A stretch of DNA of 57,585 bases from Acinetobacter bereziniae (lineage in GTDB: Bacteria > Pseudomonadota > Gammaproteobacteria > Pseudomonadales > Moraxellaceae), in assembly GCA_009912575.1 (NCBI GenBank), contig WNDP01000008.1, forward strand, positions 1-57,585, in the 5' to 3' direction. The notes under the pieces are model-generated. The model worked only from the letters and a program-made list of their open reading frames with translations. It was not told the origin of the DNA and did not search any database. Positions within the stretch are counted from its first letter, which is position 1. Each line of letters starts with the position of its first letter. A program made the position numbers and the translations under genes. Below, one piece after another: positions 17,986 to 28,846 of the stretch.

Positions 17986-20900
17986 ATGGATAACTTGAAG
18001 GTAAATCTAGAGCGAGCTTTAGAAATTGAATTTATTCGTTCCGAGTTAATGGGACCCAGTCGTTTGTTAAATGCTGATCAAAAAATTGAATTGATCTGTT
18101 TTGATGAAAATTTGAGCTTTCGACCTAAGGAAGGTGCAAGCAATATTTGCTTTTGGAAGCAAGACAACTCCGAAGTTTTACAAGAAGTTATTTCTTATCG
18201 ACGTGAGAATCCTTTTCAAAAATACGGGGTTGGGGTTCTTTATCCTCTAAATGATAAAGTCGATCCTATTGAAAGTGATACTGATGAAGACTCGCAAGGA
18301 AGTGATGAGGGCGGAGATCAAATTTTGATGGAGGAAACTGAAACACCAGTAGTTGAAGGTAAAAAAATTTCTCCCAAGTATCCTATGAAGTTTATGATGA
18401 TAACGATCAGGATTTTTCGCTCAGTAAAAATGATACATATAGACCATCATTAATTGGAGTTAGTTTTTGCCTTGAAGCATCATCGCCCGAAACCGTGATT
18501 GTTGTGTCATTACCATCTGAAAAGAAATTTTTCTGGCAGATAGAAACAGCTTTACCAATTCAACTTAATGGTGGATATGAGCTTTGTAAAAAAATAGTAA
18601 ATAATGACAATAAGGAAAAAACACTCGATGCTTGGCGTCGAATTGCACTAACCACCATTGATACTAAAATTAAAGTCAAACTTAATGACTTAAAATTAGG
18701 GGAACCTTACAAGGAGGAGCTCAATTCTAAATTTGGGCCTAGATTACAAATTGAATTATTCCCTAGAAAAATACTAAATAAAGTAATTATTACATGTGTA
18801 TTAAGGAACTTAACTGATTCATCAAATTTAAATTCACATTCTGATAGAATAAAAAACTCTCTTTTTCAAAGCTATTTTGAAGTTAGTCTAGAAGGGGGGA
18901 TTTTTTCTAAATATCCTGAAGGAGTTAGAACTTTTGAAAAACTTGATACTGATGAGCAAAATTTAGCTCTTCTTTACAATGATGCAGCAACTTGGGCTAT
19001 TGGACATGGATGTGCTGCTGCATGGGATGTTATTGATGGAGATATTCCTTCGATAATTTATGCTGATTGTATGCCAGCAGTCCAACTACCTAGCATGACT
19101 CCGGATATCCGAACCAGTTCTGGTATGCCTATTTCTTTGTCAATGAGAGGCCTTTCGGAGCTTTCCCTCAACTCATTTGATAATGATGGTTGGGAGGCCT
19201 TAGACTCACTTATAGAAGAATATCAAAACTGGATTGAGAGAAAAAATATAGAGTTAGATGCTTATGATCATAAATTCCATGAAATTGCTAAGAAAAATAT
19301 TTTAGATTGTCAAAATTGTTTAATTCGAATGAAGGCTGGGTTAATAACAATTCGGAATAACTCCATAGCATTAGAAGCCTTCAAATTAGCAAACCAATCA
19401 ATGCTATTGCAGCAGATTTCATCTAAGCAATTAGAGGCAAGAGGGCTGACCCTTTTGGACGGATATGTTGGTGCTAAAAAATTAGATCAGGGTGTTTATC
19501 GTACTCCATGGGAGATTTTAGTTAATAAAGCTGAAAATTCAAACTTGGGAACATGGCGTGCCTTTCAAGCTGCGTTCTTATTACTAAGTATTGATGGCTT
19601 GGTCAATGAGAAGTCCACTGACAGAGAAGTAGTTGATCTGATTTGGTTCCCTACTGGTGGTGGTAAGACAGAAGCATACCTTGGTGTAGCTGCCTTTTAT
19701 ATGTTTTATCAAAGATTGATTGCTAATAGATTAGATCAATTCCCAAGAGACGGTACAAACGTTTTTATGCGTTATACCCTTCGGATGCTTACTACCCAAC
19801 AATTTCAGAGGGCTGCAAGCTTAATTTGTGCAATGGAGCATATACGAAAAAATAGCAATCAAAATAACAAACTATCATTTTTGGGAGAGAAGCCTTTTTC
19901 ACTTGGGCTTTGGGTTGGAGGAGACGGTTCCCCAAATACTTGGAAAGATGCTGAAGAAAAGATATCCTCCTTCAGGAAGTTCGGGAAGGGGGGTAACCCA
20001 TTAGTACTATCCGAATGCCCTTGGTGTAGAAGTGAAATCGGTCGTCTTAATGAAATTATTACGAAGAATATTAAGTATAAATCAATAGAACTTCTTGCTG
20101 GAATTCAGAAAGATAAGGATAAAAAATATTATCTAAAATGTTCAGATAATATGTGTGATTTTGGAGGAGAGTGGTCAAGACTACCAATCGAAGTTATTGA
20201 CCAAGCTATATACTCCAATCCACCATCGATGTTTATAGGTACAGCAGATAAGTTTGCTATGATGGCTTGGAAGCCAGAAACTGGTGCTCTTTTTGGATTA
20301 AAACATACTAAAAGTGGTCCTGTTAAGAGACAAAGTCTCCCCCCTGGCTTGATAATACAAGATGAATTTCATCTAATATCTGGTCCCCTTGGTACGATTT
20401 ATGGCTTATATGAGGGGGTAATTGAAAAATTATGTACTGATAACAATGGTATTCCTCCCAAAATCATAGCTTCAACTGCAACCATTCGAGGTGCTGAGAA
20501 GCAAGTTAAATCAATTTACTGTCGATCAAAATTCCAATTGTTCCCAAGCCCAGGGTTACAAATGAGTGATTCTTTTTTTGGCAGGTATGCCACCGATGAT
20601 CATGGAAAACTATTAGAGGGTAGGTTGTATCTTGGGATTTATGCTGTGGGCTATAATTCGTTCTTAACCACTCAAGTTAGAACATATTCTGCCGCCCTTT
20701 TCAGAGCAAAACTTTTTGAAAAGAAGAAAAGAGATGCTTGGTGGACTCTTCTAACTTTCTATAATAGTTTGAGAGAGTTAGGTGGTGCTAGAACTCTGTT
20801 TAGTTCAGATATTACAGCAAGATTGGGAGATCATGCCAATAGATATGGAGTTCAGGGGGAGGAAAGACGGTATTTAAATAGCATTGAAGAATTAACCAGT

Positions 20901-21656
20901 CGTAGGACTCAGGCTGAGTTAGTTGGGCTTATGAATCGACTGAGTTCGGATTGCAGTGACCATAATGCAATTGATGCTTGCTTAGCATCTAATATCATTG
21001 AGGTTGGTGTAGATATCGATAGACTTGCTCTTATGGCAGTTGTTGGTCAACCTAAATCTACAGCACAGTATATTCAGGTTACTGGTCGTGTTGGACGACG
21101 CTGGTGGGATAGGCCCGGGTTAATATTGATGATGTATAACCCTTCTAAAAGTAGAGACTTATCACATTTCGAACAGTTTCATAGTTATCACCGACGATTA
21201 TATGAACGTGTTGAACCTACATCTGCTACTCCCTTTTCAATAGAGTCAGTTAAACGGGCTGCAATTGGTGCCATTTTGCTATGGGCACGACAACAATATG
21301 ACGCTGAACAACCTAGTGAGTCCTTAACTCATTTTGAGGAAGCCTTACGTCAAGGGTGTGAATACTTAAAAGTGAGATGTCAGCAAGTAGAGCATGAACC
21401 AATGGAAATTAGTCGTGCTCAACAGGCAATCCAATCAGTACATGATGAACTAATTAAGAAGTGGAAAGGAAACCCTCAATTATGGTGGGATTATCCTCAA
21501 GAGTCTGATGGTGAGTACTTAATGCTATGGTCTGGTGAACACGCAACTTCTGACCAAAAAAGAAAGGGTGTTCAAGTTTTAAGTAGCATGCGTAATGTGG
21601 ACAGTAGTGTTCAAGTTGAAATTTCTAGTCGGTATTTTAGTGAGGAGGGGCAATAA
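17986..21656 (+). pseudogene. drmA: DrmA-like helicase, interrupted by a frameshift
   Basis: DrmA is the helicase of DISARM that, with DrmB, forms the DNA-sensing core complex. The N-terminal piece (155 residues, with YGVGVLYP near residue 80) ends in an out-of-frame stop after a run of seven A at 18361-18367. With eight A the frame reads G-K-K-N-F-S-Q-V and continues without interruption into the 1053-residue piece, for about 1223 residues in total. The large piece has Walker A WFPTGGGKTEAYLG (about 19650), a zinc-ribbon-like CPWC...CSDNMC (20017-20160), the DEFH box in IIQDEFHLISG and IEVGVDID plus QVTGRVGRRWWDRPG near the end, as in DrmA and DUF1998-associated helicases. Whether the lesion is real, phase-variable or a sequencing error is open. 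Confidence 0.82.
18361..18367 (+). other. A7 tract at the drmA frameshift
   Basis: Seven A follow GGT in the reading frame. One extra A restores the drmA frame. The in-frame context (GGT AAA AAA ATT) is not a good tandem -1 slippery heptamer, so a plain deletion or polymerase slippage is likelier than programmed frameshifting. Confidence 0.75.
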
Positions 21657-23469
21657 TGGCTAATGAAATACGTACAGGACAGTTAATTGCCCCATTTGGT
21701 GTAGGAGGTAGCTTCAGACCCTAATGTAACCAATAGATATATTATTGATGAGCCAAGGCTTTCTAAGCTTTTAGATATTCCATTCTTTCGACAACCACCA
21801 CAATATGTTAATGATATTAAATCGCCTCTCTATGGGCTAACTGTTCAGACGCACAGATTTCCGAAATGGTATTATGACTCAAGGTCGGGGAAATTAAAGA
21901 AATTTAATTTAGATACTTTAAAGTGTTCATCTCCAAATAAAGAGCAATGGCGTCCTGTTAGATTTATTAGCGTATGTAGTAAGGGGCATATTTCTGATTT
22001 TCCTTGGAAACAATGGTGTGGATGTATTTGTCCCAACGATGAATATTTGACACTTCATGATACTGGTGGTCCAGATCTAGGAGCTGTAATTGTATCCTGT
22101 GGTGGATGTAAGTCTAGAAAGTCTTTGGCTGGAGCAATGGTTCTAAATAAAAATAAGAAAACGAATAGAATCGAAAGCTCGGGTTTGGCAAATGCAGGAA
22201 TTTCAACATGTCAAGGTGAACGTCCTTGGTTGGGAGATGCTGATGAGGAGTGCGATGAGCTTCCAGTTGCTGTACTCATTAATCAATCAAATATTTATTT
22301 TGGAAAGGTTATTTCTTCAATTTATTTGCCAAATTTAAATGGCGAAGAGCAAATTATTGATATCCAGAATGCACTGACAGGTTATGATTCAGAGTTAACT
22401 TTTGCCAAAATGTGTTTTGAATTTGGGCAAGATGATGTTGCAGTAGAAAAGTTAAAGAAGTTTATTTTAGATAAACTAAGTTTTCTCCCTGATTCAAAAA
22501 TAATTAAGGAAGCAATTCTTAATCAGGGGAAGGCCAAAGTAATAATTAATGAAATTGATGCCCCAGTATTAGAAGAGAGTAAAGAGCTTGAGTTTCGTCG
22601 AGCAGAATATAATATATTAAGAAATGAGGTTCCACTAGGAACTAGCGAAGAGCTTAGAGTATCAATTGGAGTTGTTCCTAAAGAGTTTCATGATTGGCTT
22701 AATCGAGTTAACTTGGTTGAACGATTACGAGAAACACGTGTTTTCTATGGCTTTGAGCGTTTAATACGTTCAGATAACCCTAGGGCGGATATGCCTAACA
22801 GTGCATTGAGTCAGTTATTTAAGAAAATTCCAGAACAGAAATGGTTACCTGCTGTTAAAAATTTTGGTGAGGGTATTTATCTAGAACTAAAAGAGGAAGC
22901 TATTGCGAATTGGTTAGATGTTAATTCTACTTGGTTACAAAAAAGACTTGATGCCGATTTTGTTGGACGTCTAGTTGCAGAGGGAATGTTGTTTCCTCCG
23001 GTTGATCATTTAAATCAAAATTGGAAGTGGGCTGCAAGGTATTTATTAATTCATACATTTGCTCATATCTTAATTAATCAACTAGTTTTTGAGAGCGGTT
23101 ATTCTTCTGCTTCTTTAAAGGAAAGAATTTTCATTTCAAATGATCCTGTTGCTCCAATGGCTGCATTTTTAATTTATACAGCTTCAGGAGATTCAGAGGG
23201 TAGTTTAGGGGGGATTAGTTCGCTTGGGACGCCCTGAGTTATTTGAGACAATGGTTAAACGTGCCATAGCTAAGGCTTCTTGGTGTTCTGCAGATCCCGT
23301 TTGCTCTGAGGATCTTGGCGGCACCGGTTCTAGGCTTGTAAATAAGGCCGCATGTCATGCATGTGTGTTACTTCCAGAAACAGCCTGTGAAACAATAAAT
23401 TCTGGACTTGATCGGGCTATGTTAGTTGGTTTGCCTAGTGACCAATCAGTGGGTTTTTTTCTAATTTGA
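21656..23469 (+). pseudogene. drmB: DrmB-like DUF1998 protein, two lesions
   Basis: The ATG overlaps the drmA stop in TAATG and follows a strong GAGGAGGGG, so the two are coupled. The first 22 codons read RTGQLIAPFGVGG, typical of DrmB, then stop at TAA 21722. The next frame resumes with ASDPNVTNRYIIDEPRLSKL. A segment normally lying between these parts seems missing, so a short out-of-frame deletion near 21705-21712 is likely. A second shift occurs at a run of six G (23208-23213): with five G the frame reads SLGGLVRLGRPELFE and continues to the normal DUF1998 end with CSADPVC and CHACVLLPETAC. DrmB binds DrmA in DISARM. As written the protein cannot be made whole. Confidence 0.82.
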
Positions 23470-23485
23470 TAGATTGACTAGGAAT

Positions 23486-25054
23486 TCATTTGGTAACTAA
23501 CTTCCAAACAATTTCAGCTAATTGAGTGGCCAAATATGGGGGAACCGCGTTTCCAACCTGAACGTATTGTTGGGTTCTGGTTCCTTCAAAAAAATAGTTG
23601 TCTGGGAATGTTTGAATTCGAGCTGCCTCACGTACCGTGAGGCTTCGACACTGTGAAGGATCTGGATGAATAAAGTAATGCCCATCTTTTGAGATATGGC
23701 TTGTAATAGTTGTTGCTGGCCTGCCTTTGCGTTGTACTCGAAATCTATCTGAAAACTTTCCACTTTCCCAGTTCAAATGTGCTGGTTTTAATGAACTTGG
23801 AAAATCGGCAGATTTCGGAAATGGTTTATCCGTATTTCCAAAGACTTCTGCCCAAGAGGAGCTAAATAAATATCTTCCTAAATCACTATTCATATGACCT
23901 CGTGATTCATGATTTAATACTCTTTTATTAGGCGTATCAGTTTTAATCCAAGCTCTAAGTTCTTTTGGCAACCTATGACTTATTGATTCATCAGTATAAA
24001 ATTTATTTTGAGTTGGTAGCTCTATTTTAAATTTATCCTTTGTTAATTTTAATAATGATTTACGTAGTTCTTTTAGATGTTTATGCTGAGCCAACTCGTT
24101 AACTATTAAAGCTGATTGATTTTTAATGACCGAGCTCCAATTAAGAAAAGAGTCTTTCTCTTTTGAAAGTTTACTTCTTAAAGCTGGGAGACCATCTAGG
24201 ATATCCTCTATAGGAATCTTAGGTTGTGGTGTGAGTATAGTGGGGGTGACATTTATATCTGTAGCTACCCCTAAAAGAATAACCCTATGGCGTGTTTGAG
24301 GAATTCCATAATCTTCAGATTTTATGACAAAGTCTGCTAGATCTGAATATTCGTTAGCTAATCCTAATCTGTCGGGTGTTTTTACGAAAGAGTAAATCTG
24401 ATATTTTCTATTTGATGTACCGCAGCCTGTTGCTAGATTAGGAGATTGTAAATCATTTAATATTCTTGGAAAAATTAACTCATCATTAATTTTGGAAGAA
24501 AGAATTCCCTTGACATTTTCCATGACAAAAACATCGGGCTCAATGATTGAAAGTACCTGTAAGTATTCTTTGTATAGAAAATGTCGGTGGTCTGTTTCTG
24601 GGGAATAATCTTTGATTCCCTTATTTCTTGCACGGCCTACTAAAGAATAGGCTTGACATGGTGGTCCCCCAATTACAATCCAAGGCTCATTTTTATAAAT
24701 ATTTTTTAACTCAACTAAACGATTATGAATTTTTTCATTATCAATCCCAAGGGCTGAGGGTTGATGCAAAGTTTCCGATAATGCTTCACTCCATTCTAGG
24801 GGGTGAAGCTCAATTAATTGATTTTTTGATATTTTTCCATCAGTATAGTCAAAGTATGATGAAAGATTCTTAGTTCTTTTTAGAATTCTGAAAAATGCTC
24901 TCAATGTTAAAGTCGCGTGAGCACTTGGCTCTTTCTCAACAGAAATACGGATATGAAAAGGAGAGGTATTTTCTATGCTGGTAAAAGAGCTAAATCCTTC
25001 TCCAAGCCCACCAGGGCCAGCAAAAAGGTCAACTATATTAATTCTTTTGTTCAT
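23486..25054 (-). CDS. Cytosine-C5 DNA methyltransferase (DrmMII-like)
   Basis: All main m5C methyltransferase motifs are present in 522 residues: VDLFAGPGGLGEGF (motif I), GGPPCQAYSLVGRARNKG (motif IV with the catalytic Pro-Cys), MENVKG (motif VI), IPQTRHRVILLG (motif VIII), then the target-recognition region and QVGNAVPPYLATQLAE (motif X). Class 2 DISARM uses a methyltransferase of this type to mark host DNA. Here the gene is convergent with drmB, 16 bases away, and is intact although drmA and drmB are broken. It would keep methylating the chromosome as an orphan enzyme. The target site cannot be read from the sequence. An ordinary restriction-modification enzyme is the alternative, but no cognate endonuclease lies next to it. 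Confidence 0.92.
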   Translation of the reverse strand: MNKRINIVDLFAGPGGLGEGFSSFTSIENTSPFHIRISVEKEPSAHATLTLRAFFRILKRTKNLSSYFDYTDGKISKNQLIELHPLEWSEALSETLHQPSALGIDNEKIHNRLVELKNIYKNEPWIVIGGPPCQAYSLVGRARNKGIKDYSPETDHRHFLYKEYLQVLSIIEPDVFVMENVKGILSSKINDELIFPRILNDLQSPNLATGCGTSNRKYQIYSFVKTPDRLGLANEYSDLADFVIKSEDYGIPQTRHRVILLGVATDINVTPTILTPQPKIPIEDILDGLPALRSKLSKEKDSFLNWSSVIKNQSALIVNELAQHKHLKELRKSLLKLTKDKFKIELPTQNKFYTDESISHRLPKELRAWIKTDTPNKRVLNHESRGHMNSDLGRYLFSSSWAEVFGNTDKPFPKSADFPSSLKPAHLNWESGKFSDRFRVQRKGRPATTITSHISKDGHYFIHPDPSQCRSLTVREAARIQTFPDNYFFEGTRTQQYVQVGNAVPPYLATQLAEIVWKLVTK

Positions 25055-25383
25055 CTAAAATCTAGTTCCTTAACATGTTGTTAGAATAGCTGTAATTTGC
25101 TAAAAATTCTAGAAAAATAGAGAAAATAGGACGTTAATTGGGGATTGAACATACACCTATGTAGATTAAAAAATTACTTTAATTAGGGGGGATAATTAAT
25201 TGGTAATTGAACTTTTTAACTATTAGAAAACTTTATTTTACCAAGATTAATAAGTAGTAAGTCTTATAGGTTGTTTTGAGAAAAATTCACTATATTTATG
25301 TATTAGACATGAATTACCTTTTTCTATGGTAAGAAGTAACTTAAATATCTAATTGTTTACTTTTACATATCTTGAGGTGATAA
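25055..25383. other. Divergent promoter region, no gene seen
   Basis: Very AT-rich DNA between the leftward methyltransferase and the rightward exonuclease. The last bases (GAGGTGA before ATG 25384) are the exonuclease ribosome-binding site. No RNA gene or clear operator is visible. Confidence 0.45.
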
Positions 25384-25836
25384 ATGAATCTTTTTTTAGA
25401 CTGTGAGTTTAATGGTTGGCATGATCAAGGTACTGGTGAACTTATTTCATTGGGCTTGGTATCCGCTGATGGTAAATATGAGTTTTATGAGGCAGTTGGT
25501 TGCAATAATCCAAATCCCTTTGTTCTACAGCATGTCATGCCTATTTTAGGACAATCCACCATTCCCATGTGGGAGTTCGTCGATAAGCTGTGTAGTTTCT
25601 TATGGGAAGTGAATAATCAGGAGGAAGGTCGAATCACGATTGTGGCTGACTATCCTTCAGATATAGAGTTATTTAATCGTGTTTTACTATTAGGACAGGG
25701 GCAATGTATCAACGTGCCAGTACTAGGCTTTTTGCTCGATTTATCGCTTAGTACAAAAAAATCCACAACCCCTCATAATGCGTTAGCAGATGCTAGAGCT
25801 TTGAGCCAAGATTATGCATTAAAGTATCCTCACTAG
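25384..25836 (+). CDS. DEDDh-type 3'-5' exonuclease-fold protein
   Basis: The 150-residue protein has the acidic pattern of the DnaQ-like fold: NLFLDCEFNG (Asp6 and Glu8), the middle aspartate in VADYPSDIELFN (about residue 99) and the closing HNALADARAL (His and Asp, about residues 136-141). The short single-domain layout and the DCEF/ELISLG start are like Rv2179c-type exoribonucleases. It could degrade RNA or short single strands. It lies between the methyltransferase and the tniQ remnant, in the opposite direction to both, so it is a separate cargo gene. A role in defence or in plasmid or phage RNA turnover is only inferred from location. Confidence 0.78.
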   Translation: MNLFLDCEFNGWHDQGTGELISLGLVSADGKYEFYEAVGCNNPNPFVLQHVMPILGQSTIPMWEFVDKLCSFLWEVNNQEEGRITIVADYPSDIELFNRVLLLGQGQCINVPVLGFLLDLSLSTKKSTTPHNALADARALSQDYALKYPH

Positions 25837-25905
25837 ATTCTAGAAGTAAGTGCGAATTGATAAGTATATCAATTCACCGATCAATGATGACCTAAACAGA
25901 ACTTT

Positions 25906-27872
25906 TTATGGGTTTCTGTTCTTCATACATTGCACATCTGATCTCTTAAAAAGACGTATCGGGCTTCCTGTGCCAAGATAAATAGGTTGGATTAACCCCT
26001 GAGTTTGTAAATTGGTAATATGTGAGTGAGGCATACCTAGTAATTTACTGGCTTCAGCTCCCGTCATATAGGTTTCTTTCAACTTAAGTACTTCATCGAC
26101 ATCTTTTTGCTGAACGAGTTTCCAATACACCAGATTTTCTACCGTCAAAAAACCAGATTTGCACCAATATTCTCCTAACCAATTCACTGAACAATTGAGT
26201 AGCTTTGCTGCTTGCTTAGTGGATATTGAGTTTTCACTCAGCAATTTATGCTTTAGTCGAAGGACGGATACTTTGGGAATTTTAATGGACAAAGGATAAT
26301 TGGTATCTTTAACGAGAATTCCTTTTTTAATCAAAACAGAAACTTAATTGGGACTAATGTTTAAGTGTTCTGCTGCTTCATTTAACGAAAAAAAATCTTG
26401 CTTTGTTTTTAGTGGAGTAACGCTTTTTTTAGGCCTACCTGTAAGAGTAGGATACTGTATTATTTTTTCAAGATCAGATTTTCTTAGGTGATTAACAGAG
26501 CTCATAAGATATATATTTAGTGGGGAAGCATCGATATGTGGGCCTCGAATAGGAACAATCCCTATGCTTGCTAGTTTTTCAACAAGATTTGTTGGATTAA
26601 TGTCTAGTTTCTTTGCAATTGTTGAGACTAGAATATATTCACTCTTAAAACTTTCGAGTTTTGTAAAAGAATATCCTTCTGCTGCTTTAGCATCATTAGA
26701 TAATCTGTCCAAATCAAACCATCCCGTATTTGCTAATTTACGTGCAGTTTCATAATTTATGTCGAGAATATTTGAAATTTCCTTTAAATCTAATTGCTTG
26801 GGATGAAGATGGATTTCCTTGGTACGTGGTTTCCGTAATAAATTTTTATTTCTGTTTAATATTAAAAATTTTTCAATTGATTGGCTAGGAATAACATCAT
26901 AGTAATGATTAATATCACCTAGTTTTAGAAAATCTTGCTCAATCCAATCTTCGAGTGTGTTATGAGTAACTCCTAAAACAAGTTGTAACTCACGTTTTTT
27001 TACCCCAACGATATGACTTTTATCACTTGGGGTATATGTATGGCATTTTGCCTCAACTAAAGCTGCATAATTTTTAAAAATCTAGAATGTTTCAAAAATG
27101 GGAGCAATTGGATTCTTGGATGAGCTAGATTAATTCTTTGATTAATCAAAGTACTTAATCTAATTATGGATTGATTACGATTATTAAAATATTCGTATAT
27201 CAGTTCTAATGTAGTTTCATTATCTATAACGTTATCAAGCTCGAAAAAACCTCGTATTGCTAGCCAAAAGGCAGTGAAATATTGAAAAAAATCGTTCGAA
27301 TCATGGTTCAAAGTTTCTACAAACCATCTGATTGCTCGTATTGAACTACATTCAATCTTAGGTGCATCTTGCAATAGCGCATGGCAATGACGGCACTTTG
27401 TCACTCCTGAGCTAAGAGATATTGAGGATCCACATTGATAACATTTATCGACAAGGAAAATAGAGTGTATTGGACATGCATATAAGGGTTGTAAAAGCCA
27501 ATTTTTTTTAAAAAATGGCTATTCTTCTAAGCATTGTGGGCAATAGGAACAAGGATAGTATTTTAATAAATCTTCATGTAGTTCTATATTGCTCCATTTT
27601 CTCGCTGATCGGCTCGTGGGGCCAGCTTTTGCAAAGGCAAGACTTTGATGATTTGGGTCAACATTAAGTAGTTGTAAGACATATTTAAAACGCGGAAGAT
27701 CTGCTAATCTACAATTCGGTGCGCTTTTTGCCAAGAAATGGCGCTGCTCTTTATTAATTAATCTCTCGATAGATGAATGCCTATTAAGCTCAGCAAGTCT
27801 AGCTAAGAAGCTCACAGCCGATTCGCCATCATAAGGAATGGGATGAATAAGAAGGTTGCTAACTGATGTCAT
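25906..27872 (-). pseudogene. TniQ/TnsD-like target selector, decayed
   Basis: Restored, this gene would encode about 655 residues, the size of a TnsD protein. The N-terminal TniQ domain starts MTSVSNLLIHPIPYDGESAV and includes zinc ligands in CSYCPQC and, further on, in CYQCG and CRHCH. Three lesions break it: an in-frame TAG at 27519-27521, a one-base loss in the A/T run at 27071-27080 and an in-frame TAA at 26344-26346. After each the homologous reading continues (PFFKKNWLLQPLYACPIH, NYAALVEAKCHTYTP, VSVLIKKGILVKD). The C-terminus has repeated helix-turn-helix units such as GAEASKLLGMPHSHITNLQ. TnsD proteins read the end of the attachment gene and recruit TnsC. Its start overlaps the tnsC stop by four bases. 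Confidence 0.85.
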
Positions 27873-28846
27873 GAGTACTCCTTTTTTAGAGTACTAGCTA
27901 GGTTTGATAAAGACATTTCAAAAGGATTGGTTATTTGTTTACTGATAAATGACGTAATTCCTAAGTTCCATGCCTGACTAAAGTCATTAATAGTTATGGT
28001 ATTTCTATTTTCAGCCAAGGCAATTGCCATGGTTTCACGTATCATGCTCATGACATAAGCATGATAGCCTTTCGTTGCTGTATATATTTGTACTCTTAAT
28101 AGAAAGTTATCAAAATCTGGAGAAAACGAAATTTGAATTTCCAATGCCCTATGACTGACCTCTTTGAGAAAAGGGTAAAGGGTTCCTGGTGAGATTTGAG
28201 TACCTAAAGTCAGAGGATTTAATTGATAATGAAAAGGGAATCGTCGCGCGATTTGACTATCAATTTGAATGAGTTCGGCAAATTCAGGTAAACCAACGAG
28301 ACAAAAGCTTATACCTGTTTCATTGACTAAGGTCTTAAGCCAATTACCCACTGTAATGTTTAAACGGGTAGATGTTGCTTTACGTTCAAATAAATGATGA
28401 AACTCATCAAGAAAAACAAGCTTGGTTTCACATTGTTGTAGTAAATAACCTAACCGATCTGTTAGGTAGGAGGTTGTGCCTGTGTGATGAGATGGATCCC
28501 CTAGCTTATGGAGCATTGTTATTGCTAAAGACTTCACGGTAGCTGGTGAAGGAACTTCAACATAGAATGCTGGAATAATCGTTTTTTTACGATCTTTTTC
28601 TACTTTGATGGACCGTGGCATTTGACTCACAATCGCATTACATAAGGTTGTTTTCCCAAGACCACCTTTTGCCAGAAGCATACTTCCAATAGGTTCTTTG
28701 TACGCGACACTGCGCTCCGCACATTGTTGAATTCCATTAAACGCCTGCATGAATTCATCAGAAGTGATTACGATTTCGTTAAGCTGACTTATGTGTTCAT
28801 AGATAGATTGATTACTTATCATGTCTTTTGACCTTAAGTGAACCAA
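27869..28846 (-). CDS. tnsC: TnsC/TniB-type transposition ATPase
   Basis: This 325-residue AAA+ ATPase passes the target signal from TniQ/TnsD to the transposase. Walker A is LLAKGGLGKTTLCNA (about residues 57-71) and Walker B is KLVFLDEFHHLF (about residue 142). The sensor-like region LVGLPEFAELIQIDSQIARR follows, as in TniB proteins. It overlaps tnsB by 35 bases at its start and tniQ by four at its end, so the tns genes form one leftward operon. The gene is intact even though its partner tniQ is broken. Confidence 0.92.
   Translation of the reverse strand: MVHLRSKDMISNQSIYEHISQLNEIVITSDEFMQAFNGIQQCAERSVAYKEPIGSMLLAKGGLGKTTLCNAIVSQMPRSIKVEKDRKKTIIPAFYVEVPSPATVKSLAITMLHKLGDPSHHTGTTSYLTDRLGYLLQQCETKLVFLDEFHHLFERKATSTRLNITVGNWLKTLVNETGISFCLVGLPEFAELIQIDSQIARRFPFHYQLNPLTLGTQISPGTLYPFLKEVSHRALEIQISFSPDFDNFLLRVQIYTATKGYHAYVMSMIRETMAIALAENRNTITINDFSQAWNLGITSFISKQITNPFEMSLSNLASTLKKEYS

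Noticed and set aside
18361-18367. Programmed -1 frameshift in drmA
   Set aside because: The in-frame context does not form a proper slippery heptamer for tandem slippage, and I saw no clear downstream stem-loop.
13690-23469. Druantia system
   Set aside because: Druantia uses one very large DruE helicase with DUF1998 at its end. Here the helicase and DUF1998 parts are separate genes, as in DISARM.
26945-26965. Extra frameshift in tniQ
   Set aside because: A first reading of the complement suggested a missing base. Re-reading gives a continuous VTHNTLEDWIEQ, so there is no lesion here.
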